Source of the DNA: Saccharopolyspora rhizosphaerae
GTDB taxonomy: Bacteria; Actinomycetota; Actinomycetes; Mycobacteriales; Pseudonocardiaceae
Assembly: GCF_003931915.1 (NCBI RefSeq)
Contig: NZ_RSAA01000010.1
Span: 216,876-262,675, forward strand
Direction of reading: 5' to 3'
Length of the DNA stretch: 45,800 nt
How positions within the stretch are numbered: the stretch's first letter is position 1; each line of letters starts with the position of its first letter. The notes under the pieces are model-generated. The model made no database searches, was not told the DNA's origin, and saw nothing but the letters and a program-made list of their open reading frames with translations. The position numbers and the translations under genes are program-made. Positions 15,941 through 24,602 of the stretch are shown in pieces.

Positions 15941-17283
15941 CCTCTCAGATCCGTTCACGGATGAATCCCGCCGACGAGCCCGGCCCCGTCCCGGACGCGG
16001 ACACGGTGGCGCAGCTGCGGTCACGGGTAGCCGAACGTCTCGCGCCCGGAGACGATCTTGCCCGGCACCGGTCGTTGGTCGCCGCTGAGATCACCGCGTG
16101 GACTCTGCACCGCGCCGCGCAGGGTGATCAGCCGTTGTCGGAGATCGCCGAGAAGCGGCTCACCGATGCCGTCCTGGCGGCGCTGTCCGGGTTGGGTGAT
16201 CTGCAGCCGCTGCTGGAGCGCGAGGACGTCGAGAACATCCACATCCACGGCTACGACCGCGTGTGGCTCGAACGCTCGGATGGAAGCGTGCAGGCGTGGC
16301 CGCATCCGGTCGGCCGGTCGGACGCGGACTTGTTGGCGCAGTTGGAGTCGATGTTCGCTCGGCTGGGACAGACCAGCCGGGAGTTCTCTCCGGCCCACCC
16401 GATGGGCAATCTCCGTCTGCCGGCCGGGGGCCCGTTGGGGGCTCGGTTGGCGGCGGTGCGCGAGGTCGCCGACCGGCCGCGGATCGCGATCCGGCGCCAC
16501 CGGCTCGCCCACGCCACGCTGGATGATCTGCACCAGCGTGGCACGGTCAACGACCGCGTCCATGATTTCTTGCAGGCCGCTGTCCGTGCCGGGCTGAACC
16601 TGCTGGTCACCGGTGGACCGGCGGCGGGCAAGACGACGCTGCTGCGTTCGCTGTGCCACGCCATTGCCGACCACGAGCACGTGGTGACCGTGGAGGACGA
16701 CTACGAGCTCGGACTGCATCTGAATCCGGTCGCGCATCCGCTGGTGACGGCGCTGGAAGCGCGTGCGCCCAATGCCGAGGGCGCCGGGGAGATCACCCTG
16801 GATGACCTGCTGAAGCAGACCCTGCGGCATTCCCCTTCGCGGATGATCGTCGGGGAGGTTCGGGGTGGCGAGATCACCTCGCTGCTGCGCGCGTTGGGCA
16901 ACGGGGCCGCCGGGGGTATGGGCACGTTGCACGCCACCTCGGCCAGGGCGGTGCCCGACCGCATCGCCGCGCTCAGCCAGCTCGCGCACCCGCCGCTGAG
17001 TGTCGCTGCGGCTCATCGCTGGACGGCCTCGGCGCTGGATCTGGTCGTGCACGTGACCCGTCGGGACTGCGAGGGCCGACGCGAGCGGGTCGTCACCGAG
17101 ATTTGCGAAGTCGGGCCGGTCGGGGATGCCGGGACACCCGATCTGATCCCGCTGTTCGGCCCGCACCCCAGCAGCGGGTGCATCGCACCCGTGTACCCGC
17201 CCAGCGAGCCGCTGCGCGCCCGGCTCCGTCAGCACGGGCTTGACGCACAGGCGTTGCAACGCGACGAAGGAGTTGCATCATGA
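15937..17283 (+). CDS. tadA: TadA/CpaF secretion ATPase
   Basis: 448 residues of the type II/IV secretion ATPase family. Visible motifs are NIHIHGYDRVWLER in the N-terminal domain, Walker A GGPAAGKT at 226-233, the Asp-box ED region (VVTVEDDYELGL), Walker B MIVGEVRGGE at about 303-312, and the His-box GMGTLHATSA. It is the motor that assembles the Flp pilus. ATGA overlaps couple it to tadZ before and tadB after. Family assignment is firm. Confidence 0.95.
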   Translation: MTSQIRSRMNPADEPGPVPDADTVAQLRSRVAERLAPGDDLARHRSLVAAEITAWTLHRAAQGDQPLSEIAEKRLTDAVLAALSGLGDLQPLLEREDVENIHIHGYDRVWLERSDGSVQAWPHPVGRSDADLLAQLESMFARLGQTSREFSPAHPMGNLRLPAGGPLGARLAAVREVADRPRIAIRRHRLAHATLDDLHQRGTVNDRVHDFLQAAVRAGLNLLVTGGPAAGKTTLLRSLCHAIADHEHVVTVEDDYELGLHLNPVAHPLVTALEARAPNAEGAGEITLDDLLKQTLRHSPSRMIVGEVRGGEITSLLRALGNGAAGGMGTLHATSARAVPDRIAALSQLAHPPLSVAAAHRWTASALDLVVHVTRRDCEGRRERVVTEICEVGPVGDAGTPDLIPLFGPHPSSGCIAPVYPPSEPLRARLRQHGLDAQALQRDEGVAS

Positions 17284-18122
17284 TCATCGCATTGGCAGCT
17301 GTGTTCGGGCTCTTCCTGGGACTTGGCCTGCTTTTCAGCGTTCTGTTCTTCCGGCCGCCGCGTCCACCCACGATGCCCTCGCGGGTGAGCTCGGTGTTGG
17401 CGTGGCTGGAGCGGTGGCGACGGCGCGGGTTGATCGCGTCGTTGGCCGCTGGTGTGACGTGGTGGGCCACGGGCTGGCCCGTGGCCACGGCCGCCACTGT
17501 TCTCGGGGTTCTGGCGGTGCCGGCGTTGCTGGCGCCCCGGCAGGTGCACGACGACATCGCGTTGCACGAGGCGATGGCGACGTGGACGCGACGTTTGAGT
17601 GATCTGCTGGCCTCCGGGGCGGGTGGCCTGCACCAGGCCGTGGCGCGCTCGGCCGACACCGCACCGGCGCTGTTGGCTCCCGCTGTTGCCCGGTTGGCCG
17701 AGGCGATGCGCCGGGAGGGCACGGAACCAGCGCTGCGGGCCTTCGCCGCGGAGGTGTCCCATCCCGCCGCCGATGAGGTCGTGCTCGCGCTGCTGCTGCG
17801 CGTGCGTGCGGGTGGACGCGGCGTGGTCGAGATCTTGCAAGGCCAGGCGGTGAGTCTGACCGCACGGGCCGCCAGTGCCCGCGAGGTGGAAGCCGACCGG
17901 GCCAAGCCCCGGACCACGGTGCGCACCTTGATCGGCATCACCACGGTCATGATCCTCGGGCTGGTGGTCTTCGCTCGGGACTACCTCGCACCGATCAGTA
18001 CGGCGCTGGGCCAAGGTGTCCTCGCGGTAGTCGTGGCGATCTTCGCCGGCGCGCTCTGGCACATGCACCGCCTCTCCACACCCCGTGCTGCGGCTCGCTA
18101 CCTGCGGGGAGGCACGTCATGA
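17280..18122 (+). CDS. tadB: TadB-like platform protein
   Basis: 280 residues with a type II secretion F-type layout: N-terminal membrane segments (ALAAVFGLFLGLGLLFSVLF and the pair near 55-80), a cytoplasmic domain (MATWTRRLSDLLASGAGGL, LRVRAGGRGVVEILQ), then C-terminal segments (VMILGLVVFARDYL and VLAVVVAIFAGALW). With TadC it forms the inner-membrane platform that the TadA ATPase drives. ATGA-coupled on both sides. Confidence 0.9.
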   Translation: MIIALAAVFGLFLGLGLLFSVLFFRPPRPPTMPSRVSSVLAWLERWRRRGLIASLAAGVTWWATGWPVATAATVLGVLAVPALLAPRQVHDDIALHEAMATWTRRLSDLLASGAGGLHQAVARSADTAPALLAPAVARLAEAMRREGTEPALRAFAAEVSHPAADEVVLALLLRVRAGGRGVVEILQGQAVSLTARAASAREVEADRAKPRTTVRTLIGITTVMILGLVVFARDYLAPISTALGQGVLAVVVAIFAGALWHMHRLSTPRAAARYLRGGTS

Positions 18123-18988
18123 CTCCCACGCTCGGCCTGGCCGCCCTCGTCGGAGCCCTGCTCGGGATCGGGCTCGCCGCCGGCGTTCGTAGTGTGGTCG
18201 GCCCGGCTCCGATGGGGCTGCAGGCAGCACTGCACCACCTGACCCACCCCACCACCGCACAGCACCGGCACCTGGACCGGCTCATCCAGTGGGCACAGCA
18301 GGCCGGTCCCCCGTGGCTGGCGATCCCCGAAGCCGACCTCGATCTGCTCGAGCGAACACCGCGGTCCTATGTGTCCAATCGAATCACGTGGGGCCTGTCC
18401 GCCGGGCTCGCCGGACTGGTCCTCGCAATGGGATTCGTGGCTGCCGGGACTGTTTCGCTCCTCGTCGCGCCGGTGCTGGTTCTGGGGTGTGCGGCAGCAG
18501 GGGCGTGGGTGCCGGTGTGGCGCACGCGCGATGCCGCGCGCCACGCGCGCAGCGATGCGCGCCGAGTGCTGGCGGTCTATCTGGACCTGGTGGCCCAGGA
18601 GCGCGCCGCCGGCCAAGCGCCGGGACCGGCCCTGCACGAGGCCGCCGCGCTCACAGACCACCCGCTGCTGCAGCGGCTACACCACACTCTGGTCAGGGCC
18701 GAGAACCACGGGTACTCGCCCTGGGACGCGCTGCGCGGCCTCGGGGAACAGGTTCGGCTGGACGAGCTCGTGACGGTCGCTGATCTGGCCGCGACCGCTG
18801 CAGATGGTGCCGCGATCTACGCCAGTCTCACCGCGCAGGCCGCGAGTCTGCGCGCCACGACCACTACCGAGGACAAGGCCGAGGCCAACGCGCGCACCGA
18901 GCGCCTCACGCTACCGGTCACCGCCCTGATGGCCGGGTTCCTTCTGCTGGCCCTCTACCCCACCGTCGCGCGGCTGCTCATCGGATAG
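18119..18988 (+). CDS. tadC: TadC-like platform protein
   Basis: 289 residues, second F-type platform protein. It has an N-terminal helix (LGLAALVGALLGIGLAAGV), a pair near 95-135 (GLSAGLAGLVLAMGFVAAG, SLLVAPVLVLGCAAAGAWV), a cytoplasmic domain with YLDLVAQERAAGQAPGPAL, and a C-terminal helix (VTALMAGFLLLALYPTVA). The last part has the T..E.....ER....P...L pattern of TadC. It starts in the stop of tadB. Next is the Flp pilin after 46 bases. Confidence 0.9.
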   Translation: MTPTLGLAALVGALLGIGLAAGVRSVVGPAPMGLQAALHHLTHPTTAQHRHLDRLIQWAQQAGPPWLAIPEADLDLLERTPRSYVSNRITWGLSAGLAGLVLAMGFVAAGTVSLLVAPVLVLGCAAAGAWVPVWRTRDAARHARSDARRVLAVYLDLVAQERAAGQAPGPALHEAAALTDHPLLQRLHHTLVRAENHGYSPWDALRGLGEQVRLDELVTVADLAATAADGAAIYASLTAQAASLRATTTTEDKAEANARTERLTLPVTALMAGFLLLALYPTVARLLIG

Positions 18989-19034
18989 TCGCGCACCACA
19001 AGAACAAGCCGATCCCCATCGCTGAGAGGTTGTC

Positions 19035-19265
19035 ATGATCCCCATGATTCGTAAGCACGTGACCGTGACAGTGGTGCTCGTCGCGGCCTGGCTCGCCACC
19101 AGCACCACCGCGCTCGCCCGTTTCGTCGAGAGGGTTCGTTTCGATGATCGCGGTTCGGAGAGCACCGAAAAGGCCGTGTTGACGGCGATCGCGTTGGCTG
19201 CGGCACTCGGGCTCGGGGCCGCGATCACTGCCGTGGTCCAGAAGTACCAAGCCCAAATCCACTGA
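19035..19265 (+). CDS. flp: Flp-type pilin with long leader
   Basis: 76 residues. The mature part matches Flp pilins: after G40 the sequence SESTEKAVLTAIALAAAL gives the prepilin cut site with Glu at +5, then a hydrophobic stretch running to about residue 69 and a short basic end. The leader of 40 residues is long for Flp and contains its own hydrophobic run (VTVTVVLVAAWLATSTTALA), so the protein may be inserted by a signal-peptide-like route before cleavage. GAGAGG precedes ATG 19035. Confidence 0.82.
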   Translation: MIPMIRKHVTVTVVLVAAWLATSTTALARFVERVRFDDRGSESTEKAVLTAIALAAALGLGAAITAVVQKYQAQIH

Positions 19266-19287
19266 CACCGGGGCGAGGTGATCGCTG

Positions 19288-19701
19288 ATGTTGACTCGCA
19301 CCCGAGGCGAACGGGCGGACCGGTTCGAGACGGGGTCGGCTGCCGTGGAGTTGGCGGTGCTGGCGCCCCTGGTGCTGCTCGTCCTGCTCACAGTGGTGCA
19401 GGCCGGGTTGTGGTGGCATACGCGCACGATCTGCTCGGCTGCCGCGCAGCAGGGGGTCCAGGTGGCGCGCACGCTGCACGGCACCACCGCCGACGCCCAG
19501 TCCACCGCGGAGTCGTTCCTGGCCGAGAGCTCCGGGCTCGTGACCCAACCCCGGGTGAGCGCTCAGGTCACCGGGACGCGGGTCACCGTGCGCGTGACCG
19601 GTGACCCGCCCCGCCTTCTCCCAGTTCCGGGGCTGGGGACCGTCACGCAAGTCGCCGAAGCCAGCAAAGAACGCTTCACCACCCCGGGAGACACACCATG
19701 A
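19288..19701 (+). CDS. TadE-like pseudopilin 1
   Basis: 137 residues with a prepilin-type site (ETG before SAAVELAVLAPLVLLVLLTV, Glu at +5), one long hydrophobic helix and an extracellular domain of about 100 residues. TadE proteins are minor pilins processed by the same peptidase. The stop overlaps the start of the next pseudopilin gene (ATGA). Confidence 0.85.
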   Translation: MLTRTRGERADRFETGSAAVELAVLAPLVLLVLLTVVQAGLWWHTRTICSAAAQQGVQVARTLHGTTADAQSTAESFLAESSGLVTQPRVSAQVTGTRVTVRVTGDPPRLLPVPGLGTVTQVAEASKERFTTPGDTP

Positions 19702-20129
19702 ACACCCACCCGCGCGAGGAAGGTTCGGCGAGTGTGGAAGTCGCTGTGCTGACTCCGTTGCTGTTGGCGGTGCTCGTCGTGGTCGTCGCCGCCGGCCGCG
19801 TCGTCACCGCCCATCACTCGCTGGAGCACGCAGCGACCACGGCCGCGCGCGCCGCGTCACTGGCCCGCACGCCCACTGGTGCCCACAGCGCAGCCACCTC
19901 GACCGGCCTGCAGGTCCTGGGCGAGCAGCACCTGGCGTGTTCCGGCTTCGCCCAGGACCTCGACACCAGTGGCCTGGCCACCCGGGCGGGCACGACCGGC
20001 GTGGTCACGGTCGGGCTGCGGTGCAGCGTGTCTCTGGCGGACTTGACCGGCCTGTCCGGACTGCCCGGCGGGGTTCCGCTGCGTGCTGAGTTTTCCAGCC
20101 CGGTCGACCCGTTTCGGGGGCGAACATGA
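19698..20129 (+). CDS. TadE/TadF-like pseudopilin 2
   Basis: 143 residues, again with a prepilin-type site (EEG before SASVEVAVLTPLLLAVLVVV, Glu at +5). The helix is followed by Ala-rich AATTAARAASLA and an extracellular part with Cys residues (LACSGF, GLRCSV) that could form a disulfide. Coupled by ATGA overlaps to both neighbours. Probably a minor pilin. Confidence 0.82.
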   Translation: MNTHPREEGSASVEVAVLTPLLLAVLVVVVAAGRVVTAHHSLEHAATTAARAASLARTPTGAHSAATSTGLQVLGEQHLACSGFAQDLDTSGLATRAGTTGVVTVGLRCSVSLADLTGLSGLPGGVPLRAEFSSPVDPFRGRT

Positions 20130-20533
20130 CCTCCTTCGCGCGTGGGCGTGACAACGGGTCGGTCAGCGTGCTTGTCGCCGTCCTGGTGCCCTGCCTGTTG
20201 CTGCTGTGCGCGTTGCTCGTCGACGGTGCCGACCGGCTTCGGGTGCGCGCCCGGGCTGACGCGGTCGCCGCCGAGACCGCGCGCAGCGCACTCACCGCAC
20301 TCGACACCCGCCACACCACAGTCACGCTCGAACCAGCCGCGGCCGCCGCGGCAGCACGGCGCTACCTAGTGGCCACCGGCCACACAGGGACCGTCTCGCT
20401 GCAGGGCCCGTCGAGTGTGGCGGCCACGGTGACCTACACCGAACCTGCTGCGATCGGGCTGCTGTGGGACGTCCACACGGTCACTGGCCACGCAACCGCC
20501 ACTCTTCAGTCTGACGGAGGTGCCGGGCCATGA
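20126..20533 (+). CDS. TadG-like pseudopilin lacking the +5 Glu
   Basis: 135 residues. DNG is followed by SVSVLVAVLVPCLLLLCALLV, which looks like a prepilin site, but the +5 residue is Leu instead of Glu. It may therefore be a non-pilin subunit that stays in the membrane, as TadG proteins do. The rest is an Ala/Thr-rich extracellular domain. ATGA overlaps link it to the previous pseudopilin and to the LysM-BTAD gene. Confidence 0.72.
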   Translation: MTSFARGRDNGSVSVLVAVLVPCLLLLCALLVDGADRLRVRARADAVAAETARSALTALDTRHTTVTLEPAAAAAAARRYLVATGHTGTVSLQGPSSVAATVTYTEPAAIGLLWDVHTVTGHATATLQSDGGAGP

Positions 20534-23259
20534 CCCCGGCGGCCGAGGTGCGCACGCGGCTGCTGGCCTGTGCCGCGATTGCAGGGCTCGCGGCGCTGCT
20601 GGCCGGGCTGCCGGTCATGTTGCGGGCGCTGGCCGAGATCGCCCCCTTTCCCACCGTGCGGTGGCCGGTCCCGGACTTCTCCCCGTGGGCAGCGCCGCTG
20701 CCGGTCCAGCTCGGCGACTGGGCCGAACGCCTCGCGGAGACACTGCGGTTCGAACTGAGCCCCTCCCGGTGTGCACTGCTCGGCGTCCTGCTCACCGGGT
20801 GGGCAAGTTGGGCACTTCTGCTGGCGTGGACCGTGGCCGATCTTGCCCGCCTCCTGGTCCCCGGGCGTTCGCGTCCGGTGCGGCGTGGCACGCCTCGAGC
20901 CTGGCTGACTGCCGTGATCACCTGGGCTGTGCTGTCCCTGTTCCAGGGGACGCTGTCGGCGGCCCCTGTCGCCACGCCGCCGAGTGTCACGGCCCTGATT
21001 CCTCTCCCAGAGGGTGTCGCCGCCACCCCCGTCTACGGCGACGCCCCGGTGGGGCCGGGCGGGTACCCCGACCCGCCGCCCGGCCCCACCACGACCGACC
21101 CCGGTCACCCGCGCTACACCGTGGTTCGCGGCGACACGCTGTGGGACCTCGCCGAGCGCTACCTCGGCAACCCGCACCGCTGGGCCCAGCTGCGCGACCT
21201 CAACCACGACCTGCTCCAGGGCACAGACCGGCTGGAAACCGGGTGGGTGCTGCGCATGCCCACCGATGCGGCCCTGCCAACCCCTGCCGGGATTCCCGCG
21301 ACCGCACGGTGGATCACCACCGAACCAGGTGACACCCTCGCCACGATCGCCGCGCGGGAACTCGGCTCGCCCGACCAGTGGCCGGTGTTGTTCGCCGTCA
21401 ACGCCGAACGACCACAGCCCGATGGCCGCGTGCTGCGCGACCCCCACCACCTCTTCCCCGGATGGCACCTCGCCCTACCAGCCCCGTCTCTCCCCGATTC
21501 GGCCCCCGAAGCGGTCACGCGTGGACCGGCGGTAGAACCGGCCAGGGTCTCACCAGCACCGCAACCGGTGATCACCGATACCGGGGAGATTCAGCTCGGC
21601 GCGAGAACCTTTCTCGGCGCCGCCACGGCAGCCGCGGTCAGCGCCGCGCTCGTACTCGTCCGCCGCCGGCATCGCCGACACCACCGTCCCGGCACCCACG
21701 CCACGGCCGACTACCCCATCGCTCCTGCGGTCTATGCGCTCCACCGCGCCCGCCCCACCAGCACCACGCACGCGCCCGATGACGAACCAGGAGCGCCTCG
21801 ACGCGAGCCACCGCCCGAACGAAGTCACGACGCCGACTCGGGTGCGCTGTGGTTGGAGATCGGCGTCGCCGGCGGCGAGACCCGACACCTCAACTTCTCC
21901 GACGTCCGCCGGGTCGGTGTCACCGGGCCGGGCGCCCACGATGTTGTGCGGGCAATCCTCGTCAACCTGGCACTTCACCCGGAACGTCCCCGGCTCAGCA
22001 TCCACACGGCCGCCGTCGCCGCGCTGTTCCCCGACGGTCCGCCGCCAGAACTGGGCGACTGGCATCAGATCACCGACCTACACACCACACCGCCGGAACA
22101 GCTCGGCGACGTGCTCGTCGCCTACACCGCCGTCCTCGACAACGACGCACTGCCACCGACCGAGGGCGCCTCCGTCCTCGCCTTGGGACCATCACCGGCC
22201 GGCACCCAGCTAGCAGTGGAGGACAACGGAGTCGTCAGCGGCGCGAGCCACGAGGTGTCTTCGCTGCTCGGGGCCCGCCTGTTCACCGCGGACGAGGCCA
22301 CAGCGCGTGATCTCCTCACACTCGGCCGCGCCCCGCAGCACGACGCCAGCCCGCCCGTGCACCCCGTCCTAAAGGACCCCGAACCGCCACCTTCTTCGGC
22401 ATCACCCGAGTGTGCCGAGACACCTGAGGAGCGTGTTCCGTTGTCTCTGCGCATTTTCGGACCGGTTCGTCTGCTGTGGACCCCACCCGAGGGTGAACGA
22501 GAAGACATCACCGAGCACTTCACACCGAGGTTGCTGGAGCTTCTGGCCTACCTCGCGGTCAATCCTGGCGTGACTCGGGATACCACGATCGCCGACCTGT
22601 GGCAGCACGCACCCTCAAACCGGCCCACCAACGCGCTCAACACCACGCTCTCCCGGCTGCGTACCGCGCTGGAATCCGCCACCCACGGCACCGTCACCGA
22701 CATCCTCGACGACGCCCGCCAACGGCGCCTGAACCTGGACACCGCCCAGATCAACACCGACTACGCCGCCTTCACCGAAGCCGAACGCACCAGCCACGAC
22801 ACCACCGCTGAGCCGCAGCGACTGCACGCGCACCACACCGCGGTGGAGCTGTATCAGGGCGAGCTCGCCGCCGGCATCGACAGCGAATGGATCCAAGCGC
22901 CCCGATTCGCCGCGCTGCGCACCGCCATCAACGCCGTCAGCGCCCTGGCCCGTCACCACACCCCCACCGACCCGGAACGCACCCTTCGCCTGCTGGAAAC
23001 AGCGACCGGATTCGATCCGGCCAACGAACACCTCTACCGCGACATCATGCGCCTGCACGCCCGACTCGGTGACACCAGCGCGATCCCAGCCACCCTCGAC
23101 CTACTGACCCAGCGGCTCCGCGATATCGACACCGAACCCGCCCCCGAAACCCTCGCACTCGCCACCGCGCTGCAGCACCCCGACTCCGAACCCCCCGCGA
23201 CGAAAGGAGAACCCGCGCGATCGGGCGGTCTTCACCCCTCCGCCCCGAAGAACCATTGA
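20530..23259 (+). CDS. Membrane LysM protein fused to a SARP-like winged-helix/BTAD domain
   Basis: 909 residues in a striking order. Three membrane segments come first (about 11-31, 84-110, 124-146). Two LysM repeats follow (about 194-242, YTVVRGDTLWDLAERYLG; about 258-317, WITTEPGDTLATIA). A fourth membrane segment lies at about 361-377, followed by a basic stop (RRRHRRHH), a middle domain to about 630, and a C-terminal OmpR-like winged helix (from LSLRIFGPVRLLW to NTTLSRLRTALESA) followed by a TPR-like BTAD domain to about 875. LysM binds wall glycan outside; the SARP-like part would be inside. This suggests a one-protein wall-to-DNA signal or a scaffold for the pilus. It is the last gene of the coupled pseudopilin run. 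Confidence 0.88.
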   Translation: MTPAAEVRTRLLACAAIAGLAALLAGLPVMLRALAEIAPFPTVRWPVPDFSPWAAPLPVQLGDWAERLAETLRFELSPSRCALLGVLLTGWASWALLLAWTVADLARLLVPGRSRPVRRGTPRAWLTAVITWAVLSLFQGTLSAAPVATPPSVTALIPLPEGVAATPVYGDAPVGPGGYPDPPPGPTTTDPGHPRYTVVRGDTLWDLAERYLGNPHRWAQLRDLNHDLLQGTDRLETGWVLRMPTDAALPTPAGIPATARWITTEPGDTLATIAARELGSPDQWPVLFAVNAERPQPDGRVLRDPHHLFPGWHLALPAPSLPDSAPEAVTRGPAVEPARVSPAPQPVITDTGEIQLGARTFLGAATAAAVSAALVLVRRRHRRHHRPGTHATADYPIAPAVYALHRARPTSTTHAPDDEPGAPRREPPPERSHDADSGALWLEIGVAGGETRHLNFSDVRRVGVTGPGAHDVVRAILVNLALHPERPRLSIHTAAVAALFPDGPPPELGDWHQITDLHTTPPEQLGDVLVAYTAVLDNDALPPTEGASVLALGPSPAGTQLAVEDNGVVSGASHEVSSLLGARLFTADEATARDLLTLGRAPQHDASPPVHPVLKDPEPPPSSASPECAETPEERVPLSLRIFGPVRLLWTPPEGEREDITEHFTPRLLELLAYLAVNPGVTRDTTIADLWQHAPSNRPTNALNTTLSRLRTALESATHGTVTDILDDARQRRLNLDTAQINTDYAAFTEAERTSHDTTAEPQRLHAHHTAVELYQGELAAGIDSEWIQAPRFAALRTAINAVSALARHHTPTDPERTLRLLETATGFDPANEHLYRDIMRLHARLGDTSAIPATLDLLTQRLRDIDTEPAPETLALATALQHPDSEPPATKGEPARSGGLHPSAPKNH

Positions 23260-23325
23260 CACCTCCACACCCGCGAGCGTCCATAAATACGCACCACACG
23301 TTCGCCCATTTCGAGGAGACACACC

Positions 23326-23778
23326 ATGTCGACACCAGATCCGAAGAATCGAGACGCCCACACCGCCGCGAGAATGCCGCTGTCGCCCGCAGTCGCCGAG
23401 GTCGCCTCATTCGCCCAGCACCGCGTGGCCTACACGCTCGGACCGCAGCCGCCGATGAGAATGCCCGCCGAAGAAGGCGGAATCGTCATCACCCAGGTCG
23501 AGTCACGGCCCGATGGGGGCCTCGCCAGTTTCAACGGAGTCTGGAAACGACAGCTGCAAGCCAGTGCGGTTCGGGAATCAACGCTCGTACTCCAATTGCG
23601 CCGCCCCGCCACCGACGATGACGACCACGTCGATGTGTGGCTGTGGATCGCCCGGAACCGGCGCTTCCTCCTCCTCGGACACTGGAAGAACTCCGGACCC
23701 GGATGGCCGATGTTGACCGCACCGCTCATTCACGCCGCACACCACTCCAGCAGCGGCACCATGCGGCGCATCGCCTGA
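23326..23778 (+). CDS. Hypothetical protein after the Tad operon
   Basis: 150 residues, soluble. Recognisable stretches are VASFAQHRVAYTLG, GGIVITQVESRPDGG and the well-formed VDVWLWIARNRRFLLLGHWK, but no known family. GAGGAGACAC precedes ATG 23326. It is 66 bases after the LysM-BTAD gene and is the last plus-strand gene before a long non-coding, hairpin-rich stretch. Confidence 0.6.
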   Translation: MSTPDPKNRDAHTAARMPLSPAVAEVASFAQHRVAYTLGPQPPMRMPAEEGGIVITQVESRPDGGLASFNGVWKRQLQASAVRESTLVLQLRRPATDDDDHVDVWLWIARNRRFLLLGHWKNSGPGWPMLTAPLIHAAHHSSSGTMRRIA

Positions 23779-24188
23779 CCACGCAATCCGGCAAAGCAAG
23801 GCAACGGCAGCATTGGAGGTGCCGATGGGGGATCCACTCGTGGATCCGTTGGGGGTGGCGCTCAGAACCCCACCAGGGGGCGCCGCCCCCAACGCAGGTC
23901 AGCACCCGCACAGGGGGATCCGCTGCTCTCCCCAACTGGCTTGCCCCGCAAGCCGGAAAGCACATCGGCCGGCCAGCCACAGCCACGGCACAACGGCAGG
24001 AACCAGGCAGCAGGTCACGACCCCGCGGCGTCGCACCACCCCACATCACCATTGAATTCTTTTATTTAGAATTCCCCCACCTCATTCATTATTGGTTCAC
24101 TGGCATTTCCCCGACCATCCCACAAAGCGCCGATTGCACGGCTTTTCAAAACGCATTCAAATGCATCAAATCAGGCCGCTCATGAATT
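23779..24188. other. Hairpin-rich non-coding stretch
   Basis: No gene is supportable here. At least three compact stem-loops occur: GGATCCAC-TC-GTGGATCC at 23830-23847, GGGGGC-GCC-GCCCCC at 23876-23890 and GGCTTGC-CCC-GCAAGCC at 23938-23954. An abrupt drop in GC begins at about 24050. The series could end Tad transcription, encode a structured RNA, or be a replication or transfer origin. The structures are visible; a role is not. Confidence 0.5.
24054..24074. repeat. AT-rich inverted repeat with EcoRI-like arms
   Basis: GAATTCT-TTTATTT-AGAATTC is a perfect 7+7 inverted repeat in an AT-rich island. Further GAATTC-containing sites follow at about 24184, 24282, 24557 and 24568, so the hexamer recurs in this 550-base stretch far more than expected at this GC content. 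Confidence 0.5.
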
Positions 24189-24219
24189 CCCGGAATTTCC
24201 CTGGAAAATCCGGGTTTTT
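24189..24219 (+). terminator. Intrinsic terminator
   Basis: CCCGGAATTTCC and GGAAAATCCGGG form a 12-bp stem with one mismatch and a 2-base loop, followed by TTTTT. It would stop transcripts coming from the Tad operon or from the non-coding stretch. Confidence 0.7.
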
Positions 24220-24222
24220 GTG

Positions 24223-24251
24223 TTGCGCGCGGCGTGGGATCGAGTTAATTT
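24223..24251 (+). promoter_or_regulatory. Candidate promoter of the Cys-rich mini-protein
   Basis: TTGCGC at 24223-24228 and TAATTT at 24246-24251 are 17 bases apart, just behind the terminator and 85 bases before ATG 24336. The -10 region continues as TATATG. It is one of the few AT-rich promoter-like sites in this part. Confidence 0.4.
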
Positions 24252-24335
24252 ATATGTGTCGCCAGGAACGGCACATCACCACCGAATTCCACCCCTGGCG
24301 CGAGCCATGTCAAAATATGACTGATTGGGGAAACC

Positions 24336-24479
24336 ATGTGCTACGCCGACACCAGCGCGAACGACGACGGTACCGCCACCGCGTATTGCTACTGCGGCTG
24401 GCCGGAAAACTGTGACACGCTGGAAATGGCCGAACAGGCTGCCGAACGGCACCAGAACCGCCAGGACGACCAGGACTGA
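24336..24479 (+). CDS. 47-residue Cys-rich mini-protein
   Basis: ATG 24336 opens a 47-residue frame too short for usual gene finders. It contains C2, C18, C20 and C26 (the core reads AYCYCGWPENCDTLEMAEQA) and H39, then a charged tail QNRQDDQD. The CxC-x5-C pattern followed by an amphipathic helix suggests a one-metal fold. A GGGGAAA stretch lies five bases before the ATG, and a promoter-like site lies upstream. It precedes the MoxR/VWA block on the same strand. Unknown function. Confidence 0.5.
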   Translation: MCYADTSANDDGTATAYCYCGWPENCDTLEMAEQAAERHQNRQDDQD

Positions 24480-24540
24480 CCACCAGCCAGCCAAGCTGTT
24501 TGCATCCCGCGCCGCATCATCGTGCGCGATTTCCTGACCC

Positions 24541-24602
24541 GCCGGGGTCATGTCCCCGAATTCTGATGAATTCGCGGCATGCCCTGACAGGCCCCGGCAT
24601 TT
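24541..24602. repeat. Nested inverted repeats upstream of the MoxR gene
   Basis: GCCGGGG at 24541 pairs with CCCCGGC at 24592-24598, followed by ATTTT. Inside lies CGAATTC-TGAT-GAATTCG. It could terminate the mini-protein transcript or act as an operator for the winged-helix proteins encoded downstream. Confidence 0.4.

Noticed and set aside
16021..17259. 412-codon minus-strand open frame
   Set aside because: Antisense shadow of tadA, with the Arg/Gln-rich composition of such shadows.
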